DNA of 64,000 bases, taken from contig NC_083566.1 in the NCBI RefSeq assembly GCF_019925205.1, forward strand, positions 20,956,001 through 21,020,000, read 5' to 3'. The translations under genes and the position numbers were made by a program. Below are positions 31,401-44,631 of this stretch, piece by piece. Origin of the DNA: Metopolophium dirhodum (lineage: Eukaryota; Arthropoda; Insecta; Hemiptera; Aphididae). The number at the start of each line of letters is the position of its first letter. Within the stretch, counting starts at the first letter, position 1. Under the pieces are notes generated by a model, which ran no database searches, had not been told where the DNA came from, and saw only the letters and a list, made by a program, of their open reading frames with translations.

Positions 31401-34400
31401 ATTTTGTTCATTAAACAATTTTCAAACTAGAGTTACAGTACTAATAAAAAAAATTGAAGGGAGGTGTGGGCGCCCGCAGGCAAATAGATTTTAGAAAACA
31501 AAAAAAAAAAATTGGAAAAAATTTAGAAAAAACTATTCAAAATATTTAGTTCATTAAAGAAGGATTATTCGTGGGGCACAAAGTTTTCAATTTTCAAGTC
31601 AATACAAACAAGAGTTACAGTACAACAAAAAAAAAAATTGAAGGGAGGTGTGGGAACCCGCAGGCAAATAGATTTTAGAAATCAAAAAAAAAAATTACAG
31701 TAGATACACACATTACGAAGTTCAAACTAAAATGTCCCGAAACTTAAACAGAAAAAACTATTTAAAATATTTAGTTCATTAGAGAATAATCAAAGGGTAC
31801 CAGATTGTCAATGTTTAAATAATTTGGCTAGAGTTAAAATCATAAAAAATAAATTAAAGGGAGGTGTTGGCGCCTGCAGGCATATAGATTTTAAAAAACA
31901 AAAAAAAAATTTGGAAAAAAATTTAGAAAAAACTATTCAAAATATTTTGTTCATTAAACAATTTTCAAGTAAATACAAACTAGAGTTACAGTACTAATAA
32001 AAAAAATTGAAGGGAGGTGTGGGCGCCCGCAGGCAAATAAATTTTAGAAAACAAAAAAAAAAATTGGAAAAAAATTTAGAAAAAACTATTCAAAATATTT
32101 AGTTCATTAAAGAAGAACTATTCGTGGGGCACCAAGTTATCAATTTTCAAGTAAATACATACTAGAGTTACAGTACTAAAAAAAAAAAATTGTAGGGAGG
32201 TGTAGGCGCCCGCAGGCAAATAGATTTTAGAAATCAAAAAAAAAAAATTACAGTAGATACACACATTACGAAGTTCAAACTAAAATGTCCCGAAACTTAA
32301 ACAGAAAAAACTATTTAAAATATTTAGTTCATTAGAGAATAATCAAAGGGTACCAGATTGTCAATGTTTAAATAATTTGGCTAGAGTTAAAATCATAAAA
32401 AATAAATTAAAGGGAGGTGTTGGCGCCTGCAGGCATATAGATTTTAAAAAACAAAAAAAAAATTTGGAAAAAAATTTAGAAAAAACTATTCAAAATATTT
32501 TGTTCATTAAACAATTTTCAAGTAAATACAAACTAGAGTTACAGTACTAATAAAAAAAATTGAAGGGAGGTGTGGGCGCCCGCAGGCAAATAGATTTTAG
32601 AAAACAAAAAAAAAAAATTGGAAAAAAATTTAGAAAAAACTATTCAAAATATTTAGTTCATTAAAGAAGGATTATTCGTGGGGCACAAAGTTTTCAATTT
32701 TCAAGTCAATACAAACAAGAGTTACAGTACAACAAAAAAAAAAATTGAAGGGAGGTGTGGGAACCCGCAGGCAAATAGATTTTAGAAATCAAAAAAAAAA
32801 AATTACAGTAGATACACACATTACAAAGTTCAAACTAAAATGTCCCGAAACTTAAACAGAAAAAACTATTTAAAATATTTAGTTCATTAGAGAATAATCA
32901 AAGGGTACCAGATTGTCAATGTTTAAATAATTTGGCTAGAGTTAAAATCATAAAAAATAAATTAAAGGGAGGTGTTGGCGCCTGCAGGCATATAGATTTT
33001 AAAAAACAAAAAAAAAATTTGGAAAAAAATTTAGAAAAAACTATTCAAAATATTTTGTTCATTAAACAATTTTCAAGTAAATACAAACTAGAGTTACAGT
33101 ACTAATAAAAAAAATTGAAGGGAGGTGTGGGCGCCCGCAGGCAAATAAATTTTAGAAAACAAAAAAAAAAATTGGAAAAAAATTTAGAAAAAACTATTCA
33201 AAATATTTAGTTCATTAAAGAAGAACTATTCGTGGGGCACCAAGTTATCAATTTTCAAGTAAATACATACTAGAGTTACAGTACTAAAAAAAAAAAATTG
33301 TAGGGAGGTGTAGGCGCCCGCAGGCAAATAGATTTTAGAAATCAAAAAAAAAAAATTACAGTAGATACACACATTACGAAGTTCAAACTAAAATGTCCCG
33401 AAACTTAAACAGAAAAAACTATTTAAAATATTTAGTTCATTAGAGAATAATCAAAGGGTACCAGATTGTCAATGTTTAAATAATTTGGCTAGAGTTAAAA
33501 TCATAAAAAATAAATTAAAGGGAGGTGTTGGCGCCTGCAGGCATATAGATTTTAAAAAACAAAAAAAAAATTTGGAAAAAAATTTAGAAAAAACTATTCA
33601 AAATATTTTGTTCATTAAACAATTTTCAAACTAGAGTTACAGTACTAATAAAAAAAATTGAAGGGAGGTGTGGGCGCCCGCAGGCAAATAGATTTTAGAA
33701 AACAAAAAAAAAAAATTGGAAAAAAATTTAGAAAAAACTATTCAAAATATTTAGTTCATTAAAGAAGGATTATTCGTGGGGCACAAAGTTATCAATTTTC
33801 AAGTCAATACAAACTAGAGTTACAGTACTGATAAAAAAAATTGAAGGGAGGTGTGGGCGCCCGCAGGCAAATAGATTTTAGAAATCAAAAAAAAAATTTG
33901 AAAAAAAATTTAGAAAAAACTATTCAAAATATTTTGTTCATTAAACAATTTTCAAGTCAATACAAACTAGAGTTACAGTACTAATAAAAAAAATTGAAGA
34001 GAGGTGTGGGCGCCCGCAGGCAAATAGATTTTAGAAAACAAAAAAAAAAATTGGAAAAAAATTTACAGTAGAAACACACATAACGAAGTTCAAACTAAAA
34101 TGTCCCGAAACTTAAACAGAAAAAACTATTCAAAATATTTAGTTCATTAAAGAATTATTCAAAGGGTTCTAGATTGTCAATGTTTAAAAAATTTGGCTAG
34201 AGTTAAAATCATAAAAAAAAATTGAAGGGAGGTGTGGTGCCTGCAGGCAAATAGATTTTAGAAAACGAAAAAAAAATTGGAAAGAAATTTACTTTAAAAA
34301 CACACATTACTAAGTAAATGTTTAAAAACATTTTAAATGTTTAAAAAATTTGGCTACAATGAAAATCATAAAAAAAAAATTGAAGGGAGTTGTTGGCGCC

Positions 34401-34990
34401 CGCAGGCAAATAGATTTTAGAAAACAAAAAAAAAAAATTGGAAAAAAATTTAGAAAAAACTATTCAAAATATTTAGTTCATTAAAGAAGAACTATTCGTG
34501 GGGCACCAAAATATCAATTTTCAAGTAAATACATACTAGAGTTACAGTACTAAAAAAAAAAAATTGAAGGGAGGTGTGGGCGCCCGCAGGCAAATAGATT
34601 TTAGAAATCAAAAAAAAAAATTGGAAAAAAATTTACAGTAGAAACACACATAACGAAGTTCAAACTAAAATGTCCCGAAACTTAAACAGAAAAAACTATT
34701 CAAAATATTTAGTTCATTAAAGAATTATTCAAAGGGTAATAGATTGACGATGTTTAAAATATTTAGCTAGATAGTTAAAATCATAAAAAAAAATTTGAAG
34801 GGAGGTGTGGCGCCCGCAGGCAAATAGATTTTAGAAAACAAAAAAAAAATTGGAAAAAAATTTACTTTAAAAACACACATTACTAAGTAAATGTTTAAAA
34901 ACATTTTAAATGTTTAAAAAAATTGGCTACAATGAAAATCCTAAAAAAAAATTGAATAGAGGTGTTGGCGACCGGAGGCAAATGAATTTT
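25476..34990 (-). repeat. Right satellite arm, inverted 555-bp higher-order repeat
   Basis: The same satellite as the left arm but in reverse orientation (landmark GGCGCCTGCAGGCA, for example near 26,167, 26,721, 27,277, 27,830 and 28,387, spacing about 552-557). From about 29,690 a variant subunit appears (AAGAACTATTCGTGGGGCACC with TTGTAGGGAGGTGTAGGCGCC). It recurs near 30,830, 31,010, 32,110 and 33,220 and is not seen in the left arm. Both ends carry a diverged unit (about 25,540-25,800 and 34,140-34,400, partly again at 34,720-34,960) with a segment like ACACACATTACTAAGTAAATG. The array decays gradually after 34,000 and stops near 34,990-35,030. Confidence 0.97.
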
Positions 34991-35932
34991 AGAAAACAAA
35001 AAATAAAAATGTGGAAAAACTTTAACTTTAGGAACACGCTTTAGGAGTACACGGGTACTCAGCGTACTCCCAGGTATAGCCGGTTAATCTTGAAAAATAT
35101 TTATAGATAAAATTCTACTAGAGTTCAATGAATTGAAAAAAAAATTGTTTGAGAAATCTGTGTGAAATAACACTTAACAAAAGAATACGCTGGAAGCTAA
35201 ATACTGCAATACATATTAACTACAATCCAAAAACTAGGTATTGTTTACATTATAATAATACGAACAGTTATTATGATCAGAGGTGTATCATCGTAATACA
35301 TGTATAAGAAAATGTATAAAAACGAATGTAATTTATAAAGGATGCAAAAAAATTAAATGAGAAAAAGGTCCTGCATGGACTCTATTATTAGATTGTAATT
35401 TATGAAGGACATAAAATAATGTTTAATTTAAAATAATATTGTGTTTGGCTGGGTCTACAATCAATATTAAATAACAAACTATAAAGTCTAAATGCAAATA
35501 AAAACATAGTCAGATATCTGTTTTAGTCTTTGTAAATATGTGCGGAAAAAAATTACATTTAGTACAATGTAAAAAAATGTGGAAAGAAAACCCTGAGAAT
35601 TCTTTGACAGTAGGATATTAAAACACAAAACTATATATTAAATTAAAACTATTGATTTTATACATTTTCTATTTACAATAGGTAAAGTAAGTATTGAAAA
35701 CCTTATAAAATCCTAATAAAATTATATTTTGTTATATTTTAAAATACTTTTATAATTTGTTGTGTTAAAAAAATCATTATTTAATGTTGACTGTATTTAA
35801 GTTTTTAATAACTATACTGGTACAACTCTAGCTGACAGTCTTAAAGACCGTGTTAAAAACTATGAAAATTAGTTAACGTCTAATTTACTGTCCTATCCTA
35901 ACCTAACCTAACATAACGAAATTAATAATATT
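34991..35932. other. AT-rich intergenic stretch beyond the satellite
   Basis: No gene is seen. At the satellite edge (35,037-35,070) is a small imperfect palindrome, GGAGTAC...GTACTCC, around ACGGGTACTCAGC. Near the other end three CCTAA units (35,897-35,911) resemble the insect telomere repeat TTAGG in reverse, too short to be called a telomere remnant. The rest is unremarkable AT-rich DNA. Confidence 0.6.
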
Positions 35933-36432
35933 TAAATATTTTCTTTCATTGTTATGTTTACAATATCGAATACCATTATAGTTAGTAGGAAAAGATCATC
36001 GCAAAGCTCACGACCAGTGATTGTAGTCGTCTATCATCGCACCATAGCTTCAACTAACCATAGGTTTACCTAACTAACCTTCTTATGACTTATTAGGACA
36101 CTTTGAATAAAAAGATCCTGAGTTGCAGGTTGCTGAACTTAAGTGTTTGATTATCAAGTTGATCCTTTGATTGTTGACATCTTAATCCATGCTATGGATG
36201 AAGCCCATAGATTATAAAGATATTGATAGACCACGCCTATTTTAAATACATTTCAGGCAGCGTTCTTGGAGGGGAAGGCAATTGAGGCGCCTTTATATTG
36301 ATAGTCGATACTCGATTTGGCCTCAATTGTTCCCCTCGAAGATCAGACCGCTGATAAGACTATTATGTCCTATTTATTATGTTATATCTTTATTATCTAT
36401 GATGGAGCCATACCCAGCTCACTCGTGTAAAC
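35933..36432 (+). repeat. Left long inverted repeat (0.5 kb)
   Basis: Pairs with 44,778-45,237 on the other strand. Recognisable shared blocks include GATCATCGCAAAGCTCACGA, AAAAAGATCCTGAGTTGCAG, ATCAAGTTGATCCTTTGATT and GATGGAGCCATACCCAGCTC. Small differences such as CATAGATTATAAAGATATTG on this side show that the arms have diverged. The ORF that crosses this arm has no family resemblance and is not called. Confidence 0.9.
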
Positions 36433-36519
36433 AATTTGAAGCACATAAAAGCGATCAACGAATTTCTATCCATCTTGTAATGAGTGCCCAATTCATAAGT
36501 GGCGCACTCTAGTTTTCAT

Positions 36520-36655
36520 CATTACCAGTGCACTATCGACCGCCGCCTAGAAACACGGATTCCCCGACGGAACGCAACCGCCGCGGCCGCCCGTAACTAC
36601 AGATAGCGCCGGCCGACGCACGGTAATCCGAACGCGCGCCGCCTGCGGGAAAAAC
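36520..36655. other. GC-rich, CpG-dense island
   Basis: Sequence such as GACCGCCGCCTAGAAACACG and CGCCGGCCGACGCACGG stands out from the AT-rich surroundings. It lies just inside the left inverted repeat. No frame or RNA structure is supported. It may be the promoter or internal part of the enclosing element. Confidence 0.5.
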
Positions 36656-37104
36656 TGAGATTTCCTTATGAAAATAACAAATTACAAGTACAAAAAGTAC
36701 ATATTAATAATCAGTGCATTTCAAACTATAAGATGGATACTATCGAACACTTCAAACCTGTAGCTGCATCACAAAACACAGAGAAGTGTCACACGATGTT
36801 CCAATCGGGACCGGCAAGCATTGTACTACATAAATACAGGCCGCCGACCGCCGTATCATCATTGCAAACCCTATCCACTATCATGGGTTACCTAACCTAT
36901 CATAGGCCAACAATTTTAAATAACCACCCTCATCAACACTTTCATCCACTAGTAGAGGCAAAAGCCTGGTATAGTTAACGGGGCATAGCCGCTCCTTCAA
37001 AGCTAAGCAAAGCGTATCATCATCATTCTCCCCGCTGAGAAAAAGCGAATAGTGAGCCGGACGGTATTTTAATGCCGCCACGAACGGACATTCTACACTA
37101 AATA

Positions 37105-37545
37105 TTGACAGTGAAAATGTGTACAATGTTTGGCTCCACATACGTCTGTGAGTCTGCTTTTTCAAAAATGAATTATATCAAAAACAAATTCCGATCCCGA
37201 CTCACCAACGAACACCTTGAAATGATGATGAAGATAGCTACCACAAACCATAACCCCGACTTAAAGCAGCTAGTTGAAAGCAAGATCTGCCATTTTTCTC
37301 ATTAAAAATATTAATTGATAATTATTGTTTCATATATTTATTAAATTTAATTATATTTTCATTAGTTTTAGTTACATAATAATTAATAAGTGTACATATT
37401 TTTTTTTTAGAAATAAAGTATTTTTGACCAACCGGCATATTATAATAATTATTATGAACTTTGAATTTTTATGGCCCGCGAGAATTTTCCGAATTCTTAA
37501 TGTGGCCCGCGGAAAATATTAATTGGTGACCCCTGTTCTACAGTT
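37105..37545 (+). pseudogene. hAT transposase 3' remnant with terminal repeat
   Basis: A 66-codon frame (37,105-37,305) contains MFGSTYVCESAFSKMNYIKN and SRLTNEHLE. This is the C-terminal dimerisation region of hAT transposases of the GTF2IRD2/ZBED-like group (family knowledge). About 230 bp downstream the sequence ATGGCCCGCGAGAATTTTCC, then GGCCCGCGGAAAATATTAATTGG, then TGACCCCTGTTCTACAG, looks like a hAT terminal inverted repeat (read from the end, CAGGGGTCACCAA). Everything upstream in the transposase is missing; 36,656-37,104 gives only weak scrambled similarity. Decayed, non-functional. Confidence 0.75.
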
Positions 37546-37860
37546 TGTCCCGGCATATACCCTCCACCACCGCCGCAGTGAGTCGCGAGGTATATATTGT
37601 CGTTACGCGTCCACCGTTACTGAGCGCCGCCGTCCGAGCCGAGTCGGCCAGTTCCATCCGACCAACGTACGACCACCAACCGAACAGATTGTAGAAGGTC
37701 CAACACCGTTTGTCGTTTTTTTTTTTTATCAGCATACAGACATCCGAGCCAAGTCACACTGCTGAAGCCGCCCAGCTGTTCACGCCGGTAATAATTATAT
37801 TACCGTGCTACTGATCCCGTCATAATGAACACCCGACCAAAAACCGTGAGTTTTATGTTC
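37546..37860. other. GC-rich stretch with TATA-like box and possible short exon
   Basis: Compositionally distinct DNA (CACCACCGCCGCAGTGAGTC; GAGCGCCGCCGTCCGAGCCG) with a TATATATTG near 37,590. At 37,824 a short frame MNTRPKT runs into GTGAGT, a splice-donor-like sequence. This resembles a 5' exon and promoter, but no downstream exon is recognisable, so no gene is called. It could be the start of an inactive element or a host gene whose remaining exons were lost. Confidence 0.3.
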
Positions 37861-39835
37861 ACGCCTTCCCCCCCCCCCCATGTTTTATGTGATCTTTTAT
37901 TAAACTATTTTATCTGTACACTCGTAAGAGTATAATTAATTAATTCAAAAGAAATACTGTACAACAAATTATTAAAATTGTGTCTGTATGAAAAATAATA
38001 AGTTTTTGAGAATAAACGCAACAACAATTCAACCAAAAACACCCTGCGTTTAATTTTCATTACAATCTCCACCTTCATATTCTCTATGCAAAAAGTAAAT
38101 TTAAGACAAATTTGTAAATCAATGCACAGTCTCTCTATTGTACCTACTAATATTTGTGATTTCATTAATTTTCAGTATTTTGTATAATTAGATTGGGAAA
38201 ACATACGACAATAACATCTACACAAGACTGAGACTAACACAATCATACTTTGATAAAAGTATATGATATAAGTACCTTCTATATTTGAATTAATCGTTTT
38301 TTTTCCCGGTACTTTATTGGTGGACGGCACTTTAACAACGGTCCCTCAACCTACTGAGGCAATCTTGAGGCATTTCCTTTTAGGAAATTAATTAAATCTT
38401 CAAACATAACTCTTAATTCAAGAGTTTGTAACTAATACAATCTTAATATAATATGAGTAGAGTACATTTCGTAATATTTTTTTATAATATTTACTGTTAG
38501 TGAAATATTAAGTTTGTATTTCTAATATAATATATGTTATGATATTTATGGACGACACTTGCACCATGGCCCCTCGATATACTAATGTGGCGACCCGGCA
38601 CATCTCTTTTAGATAAATGATTAAATACTTAATCAAGTCTTCCAATTTACTAAACATTATGTTTTGTAGATGATTTGAAGAAAAATTTAAAATTGAAGAG
38701 AGACTGTGTGAATTAACAAAATTTGTGGTATGAAATGTTTATTTGAACACCTGTTATAATGTATTATATTGAACTTAAGTTAATTTTTTATAATGTACTA
38801 TAGTAAACATTTGATCATTTATTACAATATACGTATATTATACATAGATTTCAAGTATGATTTTTTTAATTTTTTTTTTTTGATAGTTACCTACCTACTA
38901 CAATACAAGACACTTTATTTTTATATTTTGAAGCAATATATGTTTTGGATTATTTAGATCTATATAAACTAAATTTCAGACCCATAGTTTAGTATTTAAA
39001 GTTTGTATGATCAAAGTCGTGAAACCAAATTTTATCAGACTCTACTAGAATGTTGTAGTTAAATTAAACTATAATAAGTATGTGGAATAACAGTACCTAA
39101 CCTTCTATTATAATTTGTTATGAATATAATATTTTAAGTAATAACTCAAATTTAGCACTTTTACGGTACTTAATACATTTTCCTAATATTTTAACAGAAA
39201 TTATGGAGCTAAAAATATAGAAATGCCTATATTATGTCACGGTCCATAGTTGATAGTTTTGTTTCATTTATAATAATAATGCTTTTTAATATACTTTTTC
39301 ATAAATTAATATTTATTACAGTTGGCTTTTATGATTTGTTTGAACTATTAGTACGTATTTTTTTGGGGAGATCCCTATTATTACAACACCGTTACCAATA
39401 TGCGTTTTTTTCTGGTTAGTTAATATAATTGCATGTTTTCATGATTTCTTCGTATTTATGCTTATTTTCTTAAAATGTTTTTATATTTTCGGTTCATCCG
39501 TTACCTACCTACATACCTACCTACCAAGTGTGTAAATAAAGAATTTTTTGTGTAAACCAATTTGAATTATTATTTATTAATTTAAAAAAATTTTAATAAA
39601 AACGTTTTCATTCAGTATTTTTTTGAATATTTTATTATTTTGAATATTTTTGAATATTTCAGTGCATATATTTGCCTGTTTTTAGTGCATACATGCAGGC
39701 AAATATTTAACACTTTTTCATTGCATTAAATTCACAGCCCCGCTAAATACTTTTGTCCAATCATAATACCTACCACAATTAATGTTAAATGTCAAATTGT
39801 CAACAATCAACTGCTTCTTAAACTTGATAACACTT
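37861..39835. other. AT-rich intergenic DNA with a diverged ~270-bp duplication
   Basis: No gene is seen. Two segments about 270 bp apart share an order of blocks: near 38,310-38,405 (GGTGGACGGCACTTTAACAACGG, CCCTCAACCTACTGA, ATTAAATCTTC) and near 38,545-38,645 (TTATGGACGACACTTGCACC, CCCCTCGATATACTAA, TTAATCAAGTCTTC). A C-tract lies at 37,868-37,880 and a TACC microsatellite near 39,503-39,531. Confidence 0.55.
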
Positions 39836-39843
39836 AAGAGGAT

Positions 39844-42800
39844 CAGTGGCGTATTTACGGGGGGGGGGGTTGATATGGGGGATAGATCCCCCCCTTGGCC
39901 TTTTTTTTTTTTTTAGTCTGTTCCCATAAACATTAATATACCTACTAGTATGCAAACCGCAACTGTAATTACCTGTAATCAGTAATCACAAATCACAACT
40001 AACGATGTATGAAATCTGATATTATTATAATTAATGAGGAGTGAATATAGGCAAAATTATACACAATCTCTTATCTCAGTGGAACAAATGATAACGTTTG
40101 TCCCTGATTTGTATCCACAGTGTCATGTATTCTATTATTAGATCATAAACAAATGTACGATATTTTGATAATATGATCTAATATACCTAGTAGGCAATAT
40201 TCTATTACACAGTAATTGGTTATGATAATCATTAATCTATGCATACTATTCGGTGTTCTGTTTATACTTCATTGCTCAAATGATAATAAATTGAGTATTA
40301 AAACAACTATTTAAGAAATATTATATTAATTCGTGATTGAAAGTGATATTTTATGATCAAATTTACTTTTATTTATATACTGTATTTTATTTTTCAATAT
40401 AATTTACCTACTTTTTTCAATGACATCAAAAAAGAATACCTTGTTATCATTTTTCACAAGCAATAAAAAAATTCGAAGAGAAAATGAAAATAACGAGTCT
40501 GAAGTAAGTGCTAATTTTTGTGAAATTTGAAATGTAAATTCAAGTTTTTGTGATATTTAGGTGAACTCACCAGTTAGAAAAATTACATAAGTAAACAAGT
40601 CTGCATGTACCACAAATTCTTTGGAAAGTTTTAGTGAGGCATCGAATTCACGATTACAGCAAGTAATTAATTATTTCATTGAATATATAAAAAGTTAATT
40701 GTTCAAATTTCAAATTTGTTTACTTTGTTATTCTTAAAAAAAAACTAAATTAGTTATGCTTATATAGGTTTATATGCTTTTATGATCAGTGGTCACAGCT
40801 TATAAATGTATAACTCACTTAAATAGATCTCTTAAATTATTTAGGCATTATATTATATATTTATTAGCTTCAAATAGCATGTTTTACTTGACATATGGAA
40901 ACAAATACAATTTAATAATTTGGCTTAAAAATTGTTTAATATATTCTAGTTATTGTTGTGGCATTAATATAATAATATGTTTAAATTATTTATTAAAGGA
41001 TGATTTTATTTGTGAAAATAATCAAACACTCGGCAATGCTAATGACATAGGTTATTTTGTAGAATGTTTATCTTTAACAGATGCTGATAAAAAGCTTGTA
41101 AGTTACATACTAGTTGATAAATTATTTCAATTCTTAACACATTAATACTTATTGAATTAGTATTTTTTTTAAATTATGCATATTTATTTTTATTTAATGT
41201 CTATATTTTAAATTTAATTTTATAATATTTATTAAAACTAATTAGTTTGTTATTTAAAATGATATTTATTCAAGGTGCTAACTAATCTATGGGTACCAGA
41301 TGTTGAATATAAATTCCCATTGCTTGCAAAAAATGAAAAACGTGGCTTAAGATTTCAGCATAAATGGCTAAAAGAATTTAATTGGCTGGCGTATTCAAAT
41401 GTCAAAAATGGGACATTCTGTAAATACTGTGTATTGTTTGCAAAAAATGGTGGTGTTGGAAGCCAGCCTTTGGGTAGCCTTGTTACTGTTGCTTTCAGCA
41501 ACTGGAAGAAGGCAAAAGAGGTTTGATAATTTAAATGATTTATTCCAGAGACATTTGCTAAAATATTTAATACATTTTTTTTTTAGACTTTTCGGGCTCG
41601 TGGAAGTTTGAAATATCATACATTGTCTGTTCTAGACTCTGAACACTTTTTAAAAATAATAGAAAAAAAGGAACTGTCTATAATAGAACGCATAGCCAAT
41701 AATAGGTAGATAATATTAAATGCATAATATGATAACCCTTACTTTAAAGTTTAAATTTTTGAAGTACATTGATTCTGTGAATTTGTTTAGAATGGTACAA
41801 ATTGAAGAAAATAGAAGGAAAATAAGACCAATTATTTAGTGTATAATTCTATGTGGTAAAGAAGAGTTGGCTTTGAGAGGACATAGAGATTTTGGTGATA
41901 TCTTAGTAGATGGTAAGCATAAATATAGAAACTAAATTGTATTAACTTTTACCATTTAATAATAATAATACTTTAGTATAATTAAACTGAATTATCAATG
42001 TCATATAACTATTGGACAATAATGCTCCAGTCATGCTAATTATGGATTTACAATTATTATTGTAAAAAACATGTTATTATTGTTTGCAACTTTTAACTTT
42101 TATTTTTTAGATAATTCAAGGCAAGGCCATTTCCGTGGTATTCACAAGTACAGAGCAAAAGGAGATGAATTTTTACGTAATGTTCTTGAGGGTTCAGGGA
42201 AACGTAATAAATATACGAGTCCAATTATACAAAATGAAATAATTCAGTCATGTAACACAATTTTACTAAGGAAACTAGTTAATGTGATTAATAAATGTAA
42301 ATGTTTCTCTGTTCTGGCTGATGAAACAACCGACATATCGACTAAAGAGCAACTCAGTATATGTGTTTGATATATTGATGAAAACAATAAGTTGCATGAG
42401 AACTTTTTACAGTTTTTTGAAATTGATAGCTTGACTGGTTATGACTTGGCCAACTCAATATTAAATGGTAATTGTAAATAACACATTTATGATTTATTTA
42501 TTTATTCGCTTTATTTATTTATATTATTTAATTACATTTTTTTGTTGGTAGGCTTAAACAGATGTGGAATTGATTGCAATTATTTATATGGCCAAGGCTA
42601 TGATGGGGCCAGTAATATGGCTGGTCGATTTAAAGGAGTACAGACTTTTGTGAAATCTAAATACCCCAACGCTATATATGTACATTGTGCAGCACATTCG
42701 CTGAATTTAGCTGTTTCAACAGCTAGTGGCATAAAACCTATCAGAAATTGTTTGGGGGTGATCGAAAAAGTTTATAATTTTTTCAATACCCCTAAAAGAA

Positions 42801-44627
42801 ATTCTGTTCTTTTAAATACCATTGAGAATTCAAATAATGCACCCCAAGTAAAACAACTCAAACGGCTTTGTGCTACTCGTTGGATTCAACGTTATGATTC
42901 TGTAAATGATTTTTCTGAACTATTTTCATTTGTTCTCAATGCGTTAGACATTATATCTGATTGGAAAGAATCAACAGATGCTGAAATGCTTCAGAAAGCG
43001 TTAAAAGATTCAGAGTTTTTGATTTCTTTGAATGTTATAAAGGTTCAGATAATATCTATTTTATATACATTTAGGTACATATATTGTGTTATTTTTAAAT
43101 TTTGTTTTAGGTATTATTTTCTTATGGACTTCCGCAGTGTAAACAATTGCAAAAAGTTCAAATTGATTTGAAAAAGACAATACTCATAGTAGAAAATATA
43201 ATAGCTACTTTAAAATGTATCAGAGAAAATAATGAAATAGAATTCAAAATTATCTATAATAATGTCAAAGTAATCTTTTACTTTAATATACTGTTTAATA
43301 TTTAAAATAATATTTATAATGTACCTACATCATAAATATACCCCCAAATATTTATTAATATATTACAGAAAATGGCAGATGATGTTGGAATTGAATTGCT
43401 AGAGAAAAAAATTTCTTCTAAACAAACACATAGAGCTAATCCAAATTTACAAAATCATTCTACCGAACAATACTATCGTGTAACAGTATTTTTACCATAT
43501 ATTGATTACTTTATATCACAACTTACTGAGCGTTTTATAAATCATAAAAGTATTTTTGAAGGTATAAACTAGTTATTACATATTTTATATTATATTTTCA
43601 AAAAAAAATCTCTATTGGCATTATATTATTATAAATTATAATATAAGTACAAATACTGAATAGCTATATAAATAACTAATTTGCCAAAGTATTTTATTAT
43701 TTGATATTTACTGTTATAGGGTTCGATTGCATTTTTAAAACCCAGCCATTGCCACTAGAGATAAATGACCGAGAACAATTTAATAAGCTTGTGAACATAT
43801 ATTCACCCGTTGTAGATAAATTCAATAGCATAGCCGAATTCAATATGTGGAAAACAAAACTAATTACAGATAATATCATTCTTAGTTCAGGATTACAGGC
43901 ATTAGAAATTTGTGATAAAGAATTTTATCCCAACATTTACATGTTGATAAAAATATTTTGTACGCTTCCAGTGTCAACAACAACTCCTGAACGATCATTC
44001 TCTAATTTAAAAAGAATTAAAACTTATCTCAGGAATAGTATGAATGAAGTAAATTTGCAGATTTTAAATTATGATATATTATTGAAAGTATTTATAAAAT
44101 TGTGTATTTCATTGTTATTATAGACTAGACTGAATGGATTGGCTCTATTAGCGTGCCATACAGAAACAAAGATTACACCAGATGAAGTCATTGATGAATT
44201 GTTTCTGAAAAATAGAAGACTGGAGTTTGTTTTGTAAAATCACTGCAAATAAATGGCTATATGTGCCTATGTGTTATATATACCTATGTAGATAATAGAT
44301 ATCAATGATCAATATAATTATATGATATTTTACATTTTTACAGAACAAATTATTAATTAGCTAAATATTTTATAAATTTATTTCATTGTGTTGATTATTA
44401 TAAATCTATATTAAGCTATTAATATATTTTTTATTCATTAGATTATTATGTTAAACTTAAAATGCTATTCATTAATTAATATTGTCTTTTAAAATACCTA
44501 TACTTGATTAGTGATTAAAAATTAGGGATTAGCAAAAAAAAAAAAAGTCTTGCATGACTGGTTTCTTTGAAAATGTGTTTCTAATTTCTATATCCCCCCC
44601 CTCAAGAAAATCCTAAATACGCCACTG
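39844..44627 (+). mobile_element. hAT DNA transposon with intact ends and 8-bp target duplication
   Basis: The element starts CAGTGGCGTATTTA and ends TAAATACGCCACTG, a perfect 14-bp terminal inverted repeat followed on both sides by G/C runs (GGGGGGGGGG; CCCCCCCC). It is flanked by identical AAGAGGAT at 39,836-39,843 and 44,628-44,635, the 8-bp duplication expected of hAT insertions. Length is 4,784 bp. It holds one multi-exon transposase gene in the plus direction. Right after it lies a short foldback sequence whose first bases overlap the duplication, so the hAT jumped into the edge of that older element. Confidence 0.97.
40420..44237 (+). pseudogene. hAT transposase (TTF zinc finger, dimerisation domain), with nonsense codons
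   Basis: About twelve exons with GT-AG borders can be followed. Start MTSKKNTLLSFFTSNKK (40,420), a TTF-type zinc-finger exon (41,275-41,520: WLKEFNWLAYS, FCKYCVLF), a DDE-containing core (42,110-43,050: VLADETTDIS, GQGYDGASNMAG, HCAAHSLNLAV, LCATRWIQRY) and the C-terminal hAT dimerisation region (43,718-44,057: LPVSTTTPERSFSNLKRIKTYL), ending at 44,237. In-frame stops interrupt it: near 40,589 (TAA), near 41,838 (TAG) and 42,368 (TGA). The protein group is the ZMYM/KRBA-like hAT transposases, which cut and paste the element. The element must have been mobilised before these mutations. Confidence 0.9.
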
Positions 44628-44631
44628 AAGA

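Noticed and set aside
1..34990. CRISPR-like appearance of regularly spaced repeats
   Set aside because: The repeats are whole 150-220-bp related subunits, not short repeats with unique spacers, and the DNA is eukaryotic.
36282..36978. Frames of 76 and 81 codons in and after the left long inverted repeat
   Set aside because: No domain, no splice context, and the first is not kept open in the opposite arm.
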